Below, piece by piece: positions 44,793 through 53,683 of a stretch of DNA of 64,000 bases (its first letter is position 1; the number at the start of each line of letters is the position of its first letter). Source of the DNA: Lactobacillus sp. PV034 (GTDB lineage Bacteria > Bacillota > Bacilli > Lactobacillales > Lactobacillaceae); assembly GCF_014522305.1 (NCBI RefSeq), contig NZ_CP041982.1:1520655-1584654 (forward strand). The letters are read 5' to 3'. The position numbers and the translations under genes are program-made. A model generated the notes under the pieces. The model was not told the origin of the DNA. It was given only the letters and a program-made list of their open reading frames with translations, and ran no database searches.

Positions 44793-47162
44793 ATGAATCC
44801 AAAAATTATTGAAAAATTAGAATATAAACGAATTACTAGTCAATTAAGTGATTTTGCAATTACTAGTCCAGCTAAAAAAGCAGCTCTTGATTTATTACCA
44901 AGTTCAGATTATGAAGAAGTAAATAAAATGCTTGCTCAAACACAGGTATTAAGCAATATATTGCGTATTAAGGGCCCCTTACCAATTACAGATTTTATTG
45001 ACGTTAAACCTAGTTTGAAACGATTGAAAATTAAAGCTGATTTGAACGGTGAAGAATTAGGAAATATTTTTTTAGTTTTGGATCTAACACAAGATGTAAA
45101 TAATTTTAGAGCTGACTTTGAAGATAGAGAAATTGATACTGATCCTATTAGGGAATATCTAGATAAGTTAATAGTTCCCGAAGATTTGTATAAAAAACTT
45201 GCTAAAGCAATTAGTAGCGATGGGCAGGTGCTTGATTCAGCCTCAGTAGCTTTAAGTAAAATTCGTCGTGCCCTTAAAGCTAATGAAAATGAAATCAAGA
45301 ATAAGATGAATAGTTTTATTAAGGGAAATAACTCTAAGTATTTATCTGAACAAATTATTACTATTCGTGACGGCCGTTATGTTGTTCCAGTAAAACAAGC
45401 TTATAAAAATAAATTCGGCGGCGTGATTCATGATCAAAGTGCAAGTGGTCAAACTATTTTTGTTGAACCGGAATCAGTATTAACCATCAATAATCGCCAG
45501 CAAAATTTACAAGCAGAAGAGCGTCAAGAAATTAGAAATATTTTAAAAGAATTATCTGCTTTTACGGCTGATTTTATTACTGAAATTGCAGCGGATGCTG
45601 AAGTATTGACACAGTTGGATTTCTTGAGTGCAAAAAGCAAATTGGCTAAAGCAATGAAAGCAACAGAGCCAGTTTTAACAAATAATCAAGTCTTGAATTT
45701 GCGTAAAGCACGTCATCCCTTAATTGATCCTAAAAAAGTCGTAGCTAATGATATCGAATTAGGAGAAGAATTTGATACCATGCTAATTACCGGGCCAAAC
45801 ACAGGTGGTAAAACAATCACCCTTAAAACTATGGGGCTACTTCAATTAATGGCACAGTCAGGTTTATTTATTACAGCTGAGGAAGGTAGTAAAGTAGGCG
45901 TCTTTAACGAAATTTATGCTGATATTGGTGATGAGCAATCAATTGAACAGTCTTTGAGTACTTTTTCTTCTCATATGGATCAAATTATCAAGATTATGAA
46001 CCAGGCAAATGCGCAAGATTTGGTATTAATTGATGAGTTAGGTGCTGGTACTGATCCTGAAGAAGGTGCTAGTCTTGCAATTGCAATTTTGGATGATTTA
46101 CAAGCAACTGGTTGTAAAATTGCGGTTACTACGCACTATCCAGAATTGAAGCTTTATGGTTATAACAGAGTTCGGACAACTAATGCATCTATGGAATTTG
46201 ATTTAGAGTCACTTTCACCAACATATAAATTAAGAATTGGGGTGCCTGGACAAAGTAATGCCTTTGCTATTGCTAAACAACTAGGAATGGATGAGCAGGT
46301 TGTTGCTAATGCCCAGAATCTAGTTAAAGATGAAAACAGTGATATTAATCATATGATTGATCGGTTAACTGAACAAACTAAGCAGGCAGAAGATTTACGG
46401 ATACGTTTGGAAAAAGACGTTAGCCAGAGTGAAAATCTGAAAAAGCAGCTTCAAGATGGCCTAGATTGGTACAATCAACAAGTAAATAAGCAATTAGAGA
46501 ATGCTCAAGAAAAAGCAAATGAACTTGTAGCGAAAAAACGTAAAAAAGCAGATAAGATTATCGCTGACTTAGAACAGCAACAAAAATCTGGCGCGATGGT
46601 CCGAACTAATAAGGTAATTGATGCCAAAGGTGCACTTAATAGTTTAGAAAGAGAAAGCTCTAATTTAGCTAAAAATAGAGTACTACAGCGTGAAAAGAGA
46701 CGCCATCATGTAAATGTTGGAGATACGGTGAAAGTACTCTCGTATGGTCAATCTGGTCAGATTACTAAGAAGCTAAGTGAACATGACTACGAAGTACAAA
46801 TTGGCATTTTAAAATTAAAAGTTAGTGATCGTGATATTGAAAAAACAGGGACTACTAATAGTAAAAAGAAAAAGACTGAGGTTTCTGTTCGTTCAAGTAG
46901 AGGGTTACGTTCTCACAATGCCCACTCCCAATTAGATCTTCGTGGTCAGCGTTATGATGAAGCAATGACAAACTTGGATCGCTATATTGATTCAGCTCTT
47001 TTAAGTGGACTTAATAGCGTCACTATTGTTCATGGTATTGGTACAGGTGCTATTCGTAAGGGTGTGCAGCAATATCTTAAACGCAATAAGCATGTTAAAA
47101 GCTTTGGTTATGCTCCAGCTAATGAAGGTGGAACAGGGGCAACTATTGTTGAATTTAAATAA
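44793..47162 (+). CDS. mutS2: Endonuclease/ATPase MutS2
   Basis: 789 aa, without the MutS mismatch-recognition domain. Starts MNPKIIEKLEYKRITSQLSDFA; Walker A GPNTGGKTI (about 334-342), LIDELGAGTDPEEGASLA (about 412-429), TTHYPELK; long coiled coil (about 510-620); C-terminal Smr nuclease domain with LDLRGQRYDEAM (about 713-724) and HGIGTGAIRKGV (about 747-758). Acts in recombination suppression or ribosome collision rescue in relatives. ATG 44793 is used; an in-frame ATG at 44739 lies in cvpA and before the hairpin. Confidence 0.93.
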   Translation: MNPKIIEKLEYKRITSQLSDFAITSPAKKAALDLLPSSDYEEVNKMLAQTQVLSNILRIKGPLPITDFIDVKPSLKRLKIKADLNGEELGNIFLVLDLTQDVNNFRADFEDREIDTDPIREYLDKLIVPEDLYKKLAKAISSDGQVLDSASVALSKIRRALKANENEIKNKMNSFIKGNNSKYLSEQIITIRDGRYVVPVKQAYKNKFGGVIHDQSASGQTIFVEPESVLTINNRQQNLQAEERQEIRNILKELSAFTADFITEIAADAEVLTQLDFLSAKSKLAKAMKATEPVLTNNQVLNLRKARHPLIDPKKVVANDIELGEEFDTMLITGPNTGGKTITLKTMGLLQLMAQSGLFITAEEGSKVGVFNEIYADIGDEQSIEQSLSTFSSHMDQIIKIMNQANAQDLVLIDELGAGTDPEEGASLAIAILDDLQATGCKIAVTTHYPELKLYGYNRVRTTNASMEFDLESLSPTYKLRIGVPGQSNAFAIAKQLGMDEQVVANAQNLVKDENSDINHMIDRLTEQTKQAEDLRIRLEKDVSQSENLKKQLQDGLDWYNQQVNKQLENAQEKANELVAKKRKKADKIIADLEQQQKSGAMVRTNKVIDAKGALNSLERESSNLAKNRVLQREKRRHHVNVGDTVKVLSYGQSGQITKKLSEHDYEVQIGILKLKVSDRDIEKTGTTNSKKKKTEVSVRSSRGLRSHNAHSQLDLRGQRYDEAMTNLDRYIDSALLSGLNSVTIVHGIGTGAIRKGVQQYLKRNKHVKSFGYAPANEGGTGATIVEFK

Positions 47163-47173
47163 AGCTTTTCACT

Positions 47174-47201
47174 TGCAAAAAGTAAGTAAAGCGTTAGAAT
47201 A
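47174..47201 (+). promoter_or_regulatory. trxA promoter
   Basis: TTGCAA at 47174, 16-nt spacer, TAGAAT at 47196, 43 bp before the trxA ATG. Confidence 0.55.
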
Positions 47202-47243
47202 TAGGTATAAATATTTTAGAAGTTAAAAAGAGAGGTATGTCTT

Positions 47244-47555
47244 ATGGTTGAAGAAATTAATGACAAATCTTTTGAAAATGAAACCAGTGAAGGTGTTGTA
47301 TTAACTGACTTTTGGGCAACTTGGTGTGGTCCATGTAAAATGCAATCTCCAGTAATTGAACAATTATCTCAAGAAATGGATGATGTAAAATTTACGTCAG
47401 TTGATGTTGACCAAAACCAAGATCTTGCAAAAGAACTTGGTATTATGGCTATTCCAACTTTAATTATTAAGAAGGATGGCAAGATTGTTGACCGTTTAAC
47501 TGGTTACACTCCAAAAGAAAAGTTAGAACAAATTTTAGATCAATATACTGATTAA
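47244..47555 (+). CDS. trxA: Thioredoxin
   Basis: 103 aa disulfide reductant. Active site WCGPC at about 27-31 within FWATWCGPCKMQSP, cis-Pro in IMAIPTLIIKKDG (about 67-79). N-terminal VEEINDKSFEN. GAGAGGTATG ribosome binding site, own promoter, and terminator. Expected partner is a thioredoxin reductase outside the window (the cysteine-free FAD protein at 26161 cannot serve). Confidence 0.95.
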   Translation: MVEEINDKSFENETSEGVVLTDFWATWCGPCKMQSPVIEQLSQEMDDVKFTSVDVDQNQDLAKELGIMAIPTLIIKKDGKIVDRLTGYTPKEKLEQILDQYTD

Positions 47556-47556
47556 G

Positions 47557-47588
47557 AAAAAGCACTGACGTCACGTCAGTGCCTTTTT
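47557..47588. terminator. Bidirectional terminator between trxA and yslB
   Basis: AGCACTGACG, loop TCA, CGTCAGTGC, with A/T runs on both sides. It serves the convergent genes. Confidence 0.88.
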
Positions 47589-47589
47589 C

Positions 47590-47988
47590 TTAATCTGTTT
47601 GAACCGTAATTTCAACGGTTTGCTTTTTTTCGTTTACGCTTGCTGCAGCTTCAGTAGGAGTTCCATTTTGTCTTTCGATACATTCAGCGATAATACCACA
47701 TTCTAGAGAAAATTCATCACTCCCACTGGCAATACGATCTTGCACAATTTGACCAGAAAGTTCAAATGACGCTGATCTTTTTCGTTCTTTGAGAATTTTA
47801 AGTGTACCAAATTCAGCCATATCAAAAAATTCAGGCAGGTCAGTCACGCTTGAAAGATCATATTTGCGACTAACATGCTTACCAGCCCAATAAAGAATTT
47901 GCTCTGTATCTTGACCTAAGATTTGCGGTAAAATAGTATCTCGATATAGTGAATTTAAAAAATATAAGTGTTCTTGATTGTCTGCCAT
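47590..47988 (-). CDS. yslB: YslB-family protein (DUF2507)
   Basis: 132 aa soluble protein. LPQILGQDTEQILYWAGKHVSRKY (about 18-41) and the FELSGQIVQDRI...FSLECGIIAECIE segment (about 75-105) are typical of the DUF2507/V4R-like fold, probably ligand-binding. Function unknown. It is divergent from murI, with which it is also neighbour in Bacillus (racE). AGGAAATG ribosome binding site on the minus strand. Confidence 0.8.
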   Translation of the reverse strand: MADNQEHLYFLNSLYRDTILPQILGQDTEQILYWAGKHVSRKYDLSSVTDLPEFFDMAEFGTLKILKERKRSASFELSGQIVQDRIASGSDEFSLECGIIAECIERQNGTPTEAAASVNEKKQTVEITVQTD

Positions 47989-48084
47989 AATTTCATTTCC
48001 TTTTTGTCTTCTTTAGTATTTTAACCTAAAATAAGTAAAGTAGAAAATATTTTTCTCTTCAATATATAGTGAAGGAGTTAACTG

Positions 48085-48876
48085 ATGGATAATCGTCCAA
48101 TTGGAGTATTAGATTCAGGTTTAGGTGGATTGACGGTTTTGAAGAAGGTAATCAAGAAATTACCTAATGAATCCACTATCTTTATAGGTGATCAAGCTCA
48201 TATGCCATATGGGGATCGAAGTGAAAAAGAAATCATTGATTTGACAATGGCGAGCGTTGATTTTTTATTGAAAAAAGATGTTAAAGTTATTATTTTTGGT
48301 TGTAATACCGCAACTGCAGTAGCAATGCCAATTATTCAAAAACAAGTACCAGTTCAATTAATTGGGGTAATCCAGTCAGGAGCATTAGCAGCTTCAAGAG
48401 AAACAAAAAATAAAAAAGTTGCTGTTTTAGGTACGACTGTAACGACAGAAAGCCATGCATATCAAAGAGAAGTTAAGGGCCGCAACCCAGAAATTGAAGT
48501 AAAAGAATATGCACAACCTCTCTGGGCTCCTTTAGTTGAAACTGATCCCGATGAAAAAGAGAAACTTGCAGTTGTCCGAAAAGGAATAGAGGAAATCAAA
48601 GATCAAGATTTTGATACTTTAATTTTAGGTTGTACTCATTATCCACTATTAATGGATGAAATTAAGGCTAATTTAGACCCCTCAAAGCAAATTCTAGATC
48701 CTGCTGATCAAGTGGCTCAGTATACATATAATGTTCTTAAACGCGATAATATGCTTGCTCAGGGAAAAGCTGAGCATGAATACTTTACTACCGCTACTAA
48801 TACAGAGAAATTTAACAAATTGGCACAAAAATGGATGGAAGATTCTTCTATTCAATCTAAGCATGTTGATGATTAA
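48085..48876 (+). CDS. murI: Glutamate racemase
   Basis: Makes D-Glu for peptidoglycan, 263 aa, cofactor-independent. GVLDSGLGGLTVLKKV (about 7-22), the first catalytic cysteine in IFGCNTATAVA (about 71-81), the second in LILGCTHYPLL (about 180-190). GAAGGAG ribosome binding site. Next to rdgB (17-nt gap), as in many Firmicutes. Confidence 0.95.
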   Translation: MDNRPIGVLDSGLGGLTVLKKVIKKLPNESTIFIGDQAHMPYGDRSEKEIIDLTMASVDFLLKKDVKVIIFGCNTATAVAMPIIQKQVPVQLIGVIQSGALAASRETKNKKVAVLGTTVTTESHAYQREVKGRNPEIEVKEYAQPLWAPLVETDPDEKEKLAVVRKGIEEIKDQDFDTLILGCTHYPLLMDEIKANLDPSKQILDPADQVAQYTYNVLKRDNMLAQGKAEHEYFTTATNTEKFNKLAQKWMEDSSIQSKHVDD

Positions 48877-48893
48877 AAGAAGTGGAAGTTAAA

Positions 48894-49529
48894 ATGAAAC
48901 CAGATACCTTATTATTTGCTACCAATAATCAAAATAAAGCTAAAGAAGTAGCTGAAGCACTAAAAAAGGCAAATTTTCCTTTAAAGGTCATCACTAACCG
49001 CGACTTAGTTGATCCACCTGAAGTTGTTGAAAGTGGCACAACATTTTTAGCAAATGCCAAATTAAAAGCGCATGCTTTAGCAGAGTTTAGTAATTTACCA
49101 ACTCTTGCTGACGATTCTGGACTTAAAGTAGATAAATTAAATGGTGCACCCGGAGTTCATTCCGCCCGTTTCGCTGGAGAAGCTCATAATGATGCCTTAA
49201 ATAATGCCAAGTTATTAGCAGAATTAGGTGGAGTACCAGAAGAAGAAAGAACAGCTACTTTTCATACGACGATGGTAGTTGCATGGCCAGAACATTTTGA
49301 TGATGATCTAGTGACTGAGGGCGAGATTAAAGGACGAATTCTTACTTATCCTCAGGGTGAAGGGAAGTTTGGTTATGATCCATTATTTTTTGTCCCTAAT
49401 AAAGGCAAAACTTTTGCTGAAATGACAACTGATGAAAAAAATAGTATTTCTCACCGAGGACAGGCTCTAAGAAAATTATTAGCTGAACTACCAGCTTGGT
49501 GGCAAAAGATGGAAAAATTAACTAAGTAA
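48894..49529 (+). CDS. rdgB: dITP/XTP pyrophosphatase (non-canonical purine NTPase)
   Basis: Cleans the nucleotide pool of dITP, ITP and XTP; 211 aa. LLFATNNQNKAKEVAEAL (about 5-22), LADDSGLKVDKLNGAPGVHSARFAG (about 69-93) with the catalytic Asp, FGYDPLFF (about 161-168), and SHRGQALRKL (about 186-195). ATG 48894 is used with AGAAGTGGAAG upstream; GTG 48882 lies in the ribosome binding site. Paired with murI. Confidence 0.95.
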   Translation: MKPDTLLFATNNQNKAKEVAEALKKANFPLKVITNRDLVDPPEVVESGTTFLANAKLKAHALAEFSNLPTLADDSGLKVDKLNGAPGVHSARFAGEAHNDALNNAKLLAELGGVPEEERTATFHTTMVVAWPEHFDDDLVTEGEIKGRILTYPQGEGKFGYDPLFFVPNKGKTFAEMTTDEKNSISHRGQALRKLLAELPAWWQKMEKLTK

Positions 49530-49570
49530 AAAAGTGGAAGAAAGATAAAACTTTCTTCCACTTTTATTTT
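49530..49570. terminator. Bidirectional terminator between rdgB and mscS
   Basis: AAAAGTGGAAGAAAG, loop ATAAAA, CTTTCTTCCACTTTT: a perfect 15-bp stem with T runs on both strands. Confidence 0.92.
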
Positions 49571-50412
49571 TAGCTTAGTGCAATATTATGTTTTTTTAGA
49601 GCTTTAATATATTCACTAAGATAAGTATTTTTAACTTTGGCTTCCCAGCCTGATACTACTTGGAAGTGAATATTATAAGTTAAAATATTACCATTTTGTC
49701 CTGTAAGACCAACGATGGTTGGGCCCTTTTTTATTCTTCGTTTAAAAGTGCCTTTAAGCAATTCATTAGTGGTTTCAATAATTTGGTTTAATTCATGTAA
49801 ATCGGTAGTTACACTTACTTGGAGGTTAATATCGACTCCGATGCCACCTCGAGTTACATTTTCAACCACGGTAATATTGCGATTAGGAATATAAGTAATA
49901 GTTCCATCATAGTTTTTAAGGCGAGTAGTACGTAAGCCAAGAGCTTGTACGGTTCCAGTATAATTTCCAATTTTGACAATATCTCCAACATCGAATTGGC
50001 CTTCACTTAAAATTACTAGGCCATTTACCATATCGCTTACAAAGCCTTGTGCACCCATCCCTAAAGCTAGGGAAACAATTCCAGCACTGGCTACTAAGGT
50101 TCCAACAGGTAAGCCGAGAATTGAAAGTACACTATATAAATAAAACAGGAGTAGGGTATATTGAAAAATATTCATTGAAAGCTCAGAGAGGGTGCGCTTT
50201 CGACCAGTAATTTTATTCTTAAATTTAGAATTATTAATGACATATTTTGCAATGAGAGTTTTCCCAATTCGCCAAATTATTAAGAAAATTACTGAGGTAA
50301 TTGCAAGCTGAATTGTCTTTCCCAGTAAATTATGAGCAACATCATCCCAATCAATGGGGGAAATTTTGTTGGAAGTTGCTTTATATTTTGAAACAAATGA
50401 AGAATAATTCAT
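49570..50412 (-). CDS. mscS: Small-conductance mechanosensitive channel, MscS family
   Basis: 280 aa. Three N-terminal helices (about 28-48, 78-100, 103-125); the third is the pore helix LVASAGIVSLALGMGAQGFVSDMVNG (about 109-134) with the Gly/Ala packing of TM3. A beta domain follows (FDVGDIVKIGNYTGTVQALGLRTTRLKNYDG, about 140-170; PNRNI). Opens on hypo-osmotic shock to release solutes. Monocistronic and convergent with rdgB. Good AGGAG on the minus strand. Confidence 0.93.
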   Translation of the reverse strand: MNYSSFVSKYKATSNKISPIDWDDVAHNLLGKTIQLAITSVIFLIIWRIGKTLIAKYVINNSKFKNKITGRKRTLSELSMNIFQYTLLLFYLYSVLSILGLPVGTLVASAGIVSLALGMGAQGFVSDMVNGLVILSEGQFDVGDIVKIGNYTGTVQALGLRTTRLKNYDGTITYIPNRNITVVENVTRGGIGVDINLQVSVTTDLHELNQIIETTNELLKGTFKRRIKKGPTIVGLTGQNGNILTYNIHFQVVSGWEAKVKNTYLSEYIKALKKHNIALS

Positions 50413-50532
50413 CTCATAACTCCTTTACTTTGATGTTTGTAGTATATCAAATTATCGGAGGCTATTCATTGCTTGCTTAATTAATTAATGCTAGACTTTA
50501 AAGTGAATAGGAATTATTGATGGAGGTAATTT

Positions 50533-50964
50533 ATGACTATTTCATTTGGTGCTCTAGCTGGATTAATTGCTGCTATTGCTTTTCTTATTTTAGTTTTATT
50601 TACACTTCCAATATTGGTTAAGTCAGTAAAAACAATTAATAAAGTAAATGTAACTTTAGATAGTACAAATAAAACTATTAATGAGCTCACTGCTCAAGCT
50701 TCAGTATTAATGAAGCAAACAGAGGATTTACTTGATAAAAGTAATGATTTATTAGCTGATATAAATAAAAAGTCTGAAGATCTTGATCCAGTTGTTAAAG
50801 CAGCAGCAGATTTAGGTCGAAGCGTTTCCGGAATTAATGAATCTTCAAAAGATTTGGTAAACCGCATGGCAAAAAATCATGCTAGAAGAAGAAGCTTTAG
50901 CATTTTAGGTTCATTAACAAGCCGAATTTTTGCTAGACGTAAACGTAGAAATGGTGAAGATTAA
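50533..50964 (+). CDS. ytxG: YtxG-like DUF948 membrane protein
   Basis: 143 aa. N-terminal membrane helix (about 5-27) followed by a methyl-accepting-chemotaxis-like coiled coil (TLDSTNKTINELTAQASVLMKQTEDLL, about 45-72) and a basic C-terminus (RIFARRKRRNGED). DUF948 proteins are general stress-associated in Bacillus. Followed by ytxH after 22 nt; in Bacillus ytxG-ytxH also sit just upstream of ccpA, as here. AGGAGG-like TGGAGGTAA. Confidence 0.85.
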   Translation: MTISFGALAGLIAAIAFLILVLFTLPILVKSVKTINKVNVTLDSTNKTINELTAQASVLMKQTEDLLDKSNDLLADINKKSEDLDPVVKAAADLGRSVSGINESSKDLVNRMAKNHARRRSFSILGSLTSRIFARRKRRNGED

Positions 50965-50986
50965 ATTATAAAGGAGATCTTGCATT

Positions 50987-51325
50987 ATGAAAAAAGTATT
51001 TAGTTTTGCATTAGGAAGTATTGTTGGTTTGGGTGCAGGTTTAATTGCAGCATCAATGTTTCTTCCAGATGATACCGAAGATGAATTAAAAAAGAAAATC
51101 TCAGAGAATGATAAAATTCAAAATTTAAAGGAAAAATATAATAAGGGAACTGAAGTGCTCAGAACTCAATTAAAATCTTTCCCAAAGAGTGTTGATGATG
51201 ATTCTGAATTGAAAGACTTTGACGATATTGTCATTGATGGCTCTGCAGATGATTTAGGTGAAGACGAAAAAGCTGATAAGAATGCTGTTTCTGATTTATC
51301 TAATGCCGAAGCTGATAAGAATTAA
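50987..51325 (+). CDS. ytxH: YtxH-like membrane-anchored protein
   Basis: 112 aa. The N-terminal hydrophobic Gly-rich helix (FALGSIVGLGAGLIAASMFLPDD, about 5-27) is the YtxH-type anchor; the remainder is charged, ending in a strongly acidic segment (DDLGEDEKADKNAVSDLSNAEADKN). AAAGGAGAT ribosome binding site. Same operon as ytxG and ends in a terminator. Function unknown beyond stress association. Confidence 0.82.
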   Translation: MKKVFSFALGSIVGLGAGLIAASMFLPDDTEDELKKKISENDKIQNLKEKYNKGTEVLRTQLKSFPKSVDDDSELKDFDDIVIDGSADDLGEDEKADKNAVSDLSNAEADKN

Positions 51326-51349
51326 TCACTTTCTTTATCCAGTAAATTA

Positions 51350-51386
51350 AAAGGACTGAAGTAGATATTGACTTCAGTCCTTTTTG
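51350..51386. terminator. Terminator between ytxH and pepQ
   Basis: AAAAGGACTGAAGT, loop of about 8 nt, ACTTCAGTCCTTTT. Symmetric, so both convergent genes can use it. Confidence 0.88.
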
Positions 51387-51394
51387 TCATTCTA

Positions 51395-52504
51395 TTAATC
51401 CTTTGCCGGAATATATTTTAGGTCTTTCGGAGTATGGGTAAAGGTTTCAAAGCCATGATTAGTTACAACACCACAGTCTTCAATTCTGACTCCTGCTACA
51501 TTTGGAATGTAAATACCGGGTTCGATTGAAAAACACATTCCCTCTTGAAGGACAATGTCATTGCCTTCCATAATTTGTGGTTCTTCATGAACATTTAAGC
51601 CAATACCATGACCTAAACGGTGTATAAAGTATTCTCCATAGCCAGCTTTAGTAATAATATCTCTAGCTACAGCATCAAGTTCTGCAGCAGTGATTCCAGG
51701 TTTTGCAGCATCGATAGCAGCTTGTTGGGCTTCACGGTCTACTTCGTAGATTTCCTTTTCTAAATCTGTCGGAGTACCATAAGCTACTGTACGACTTGAA
51801 TCCGATGCATAACCATTATGCATGGTTCCAAGATCAAATAAAACTAATTCGTTAGGCTCAATTTTGTTCATAGTAGGACCTAGGTGAGGATTAGCTGCAT
51901 TTTTACCGGCCTGTACAATCGTTTCAAAACTTGTATGCATAACACCTTTTTGGAGTTTTAATTGATAATCAATTTGTCCGGCAACGTAACGTTCGGTAAC
52001 TCCATTGCGTAAAGCATCGAATCCAACAGTGAAAGCAAAATCAGCTTCCTCTCCTGCAGCCTTCAGTTGTTTGATTTCGTCTTCAGTTTTAACTAAACGT
52101 GCCTTTGCAATAAAAGGCGAAACATTGGCAGCGAAAATTGAATTAGGAAAAGCAATTTTTAATTGTTCAGAGCGATCAACAGATAGATGATTTTTTTCAA
52201 TCGCAATATTTGCAACAGAATTGACTTTATTTTTGACTAAACTTGCAATTTTTTCCCAAGGATTTTCGTGATCAAGATAGCCATAAACATCACCATCCCA
52301 TGCTGAAGCCTTAGCTTCTTCAACATTAAGCTCTGGAGCAAAAATAAATGCTGGAGCATCTTTAAATGCAAGTAATGCAAAAATTCTTTCATGTGGCTCC
52401 ATACTATAACCAGTAAAATAATTGATACTAAGTGGATCTGATATATAGGCAACATCGTTATTGGTATCAATTAACCATTGTTGTAACTTATCAAGATTTT
52501 TCAT
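51395..52504 (-). CDS. pepQ: Xaa-Pro dipeptidase
   Basis: Cytoplasmic M24B metallopeptidase (prolidase), 369 aa. N-terminal creatinase-like domain; catalytic domain with [18 protein letters not shown] (metal Asp residues, about 221-238), [15 protein letters not shown] (about 291-305) and SIEPGIYIP (about 328-336), and final Glu in GVRIEDC (about 339-345). It frees proline from casein-derived peptides. Divergent from ccpA, the classical lactobacillus arrangement. Confidence 0.94.
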   Translation of the reverse strand: MKNLDKLQQWLIDTNNDVAYISDPLSINYFTGYSMEPHERIFALLAFKDAPAFIFAPELNVEEAKASAWDGDVYGYLDHENPWEKIASLVKNKVNSVANIAIEKNHLSVDRSEQLKIAFPNSIFAANVSPFIAKARLVKTEDEIKQLKAAGEEADFAFTVGFDALRNGVTERYVAGQIDYQLKLQKGVMHTSFETIVQAGKNAANPHLGPTMNKIEPNELVLFDLGTMHNGYASDSSRTVAYGTPTDLEKEIYEVDREAQQAAIDAAKPGITAAELDAVARDIITKAGYGEYFIHRLGHGIGLNVHEEPQIMEGNDIVLQEGMCFSIEPGIYIPNVAGVRIEDCGVVTNHGFETFTHTPKDLKYIPAKD

Positions 52505-52641
52505 AGAATAGCTCCTTTTTGGATTAACTTGTTAAGGTGAGTATAGCATAATTTTTGCGAAAGAAGTTTGAAATTACATGATAAAACTTGCAATGAAGAA
52601 GTATTATTGATAAGTTAAGAAGGAATGGAGTGTGAAAACGG

Positions 52642-53640
52642 ATGCAAAAACAGGAAGTTACAATTTATGATGTTGCCCGCGAAGCTAAAGTTTCGATGGC
52701 AACTGTTTCACGTGTTGTAAACGGCAATAATAATGTTCGTAAGGAAACACGAGATCGTGTACTTAAAGTAATAGAGCGTCTCCACTATCAACCAAATGCT
52801 GTCGCACAAGGTCTAGCTTCGAAAAAGACAACTACTGTTGGACTTATTGTGCCTGACTTTTCTAACTTACACTTTGCAGAGCTATCTCAAGGAATAAATG
52901 ATATTGCAACTTTATATAAGTACAATATTCTTTTATCTAGTGTTGGAAATACTTTAGTCGGGGATGATCATGTAATTCAAAACTTACTTAATAAACAAGT
53001 TGACGGCATTATTTATATGGCTGATCAAATTTCTGAAAAGGGTAAAGAAACTTTATTAAGATCAAAAATTCCCGTAGTATTAGCAGGCACTTTATCTGAA
53101 AATAAGGAAACATTTGGTAGTGTTGCAATTGATTATAAAAAGGCAGTAGAAGAGTCACTTGAAATCTTTTATCAAAATGGAAAAAGAAACTTTGCTCTTG
53201 TTCTAAATAATCCTGAAACTTATTTAAGTAGCAAGGAATTAATTCCTGCATTTAATCAATTTGCTCAAGAGCATAAATTGAGTAATAATCATGTTTATAG
53301 TGATATCTCAACCTATGAGGATGGTTATAACTTAGTTGATCAATTAAGACAAGATAAGATTGATGCAGTTATTACGCTAAAAGATATGACTGCAGGTGGT
53401 ATTATCAATGGAGCCCTAGAAAAGGGAATGACTATCCCAAAGCAATTAGAAATTATTTCAGCTGGATCAACAAATGTAGCCAAATTGGTAAATCCTCAAC
53501 TAACTGTAGTCCAACAACCTCTTTATGATATTGGTGCTATGGCAATGAGAATGTTGACTAAATTAATGAATAATGAAACAGTCGAGGACAAAAATATCAA
53601 GGTTCCTTATCTTTTATTAAGAGGTAAGACGACTCTTTAA
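52642..53640 (+). CDS. ccpA: Catabolite control protein A
   Basis: LacI/GalR-family global regulator, 332 aa. HTH at 5-25 (VTIYDVAREAKVSMATVSRVVNG) with hinge helix HYQPNAVAQGLASKK (about 50-64), then the periplasmic-binding-like core that binds HPr-Ser-P. N- and C-terminal lengths are standard. Divergent from pepQ; downstream of ytxGH as in Bacillus. AATGGAGTG upstream of ATG gives somewhat long spacing. Its likely target in the window is the cre-like site at 12533. Confidence 0.94.
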   Translation: MQKQEVTIYDVAREAKVSMATVSRVVNGNNNVRKETRDRVLKVIERLHYQPNAVAQGLASKKTTTVGLIVPDFSNLHFAELSQGINDIATLYKYNILLSSVGNTLVGDDHVIQNLLNKQVDGIIYMADQISEKGKETLLRSKIPVVLAGTLSENKETFGSVAIDYKKAVEESLEIFYQNGKRNFALVLNNPETYLSSKELIPAFNQFAQEHKLSNNHVYSDISTYEDGYNLVDQLRQDKIDAVITLKDMTAGGIINGALEKGMTIPKQLEIISAGSTNVAKLVNPQLTVVQQPLYDIGAMAMRMLTKLMNNETVEDKNIKVPYLLLRGKTTL

Positions 53641-53648
53641 TTAGATAA

Positions 53649-53683
53649 TAAAAAGAACGGAAGTTAGCTTCCGTTCTTTTTTA
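53649..53683. terminator. Bidirectional terminator between ccpA and pbp
   Basis: AAAAGAACGGAAG, loop TTAG, CTTCCGTTCTTTT, T runs on both strands. Confidence 0.9.

Noticed and set aside
44936..45298. 120-codon antisense reading frame inside mutS2
   Set aside because: It lies wholly opposite conserved mutS2 sequence, has no ribosome binding site, and its composition is that of a complementary-strand shadow.
49570..50412. mscS as part of the murI-rdgB unit
   Set aside because: It is on the opposite strand and separated by a bidirectional terminator.
52505..52641. cre site between pepQ and ccpA
   Set aside because: Expected from other lactobacilli, but I could not find a sequence matching the TGNAANCGN core on either strand.
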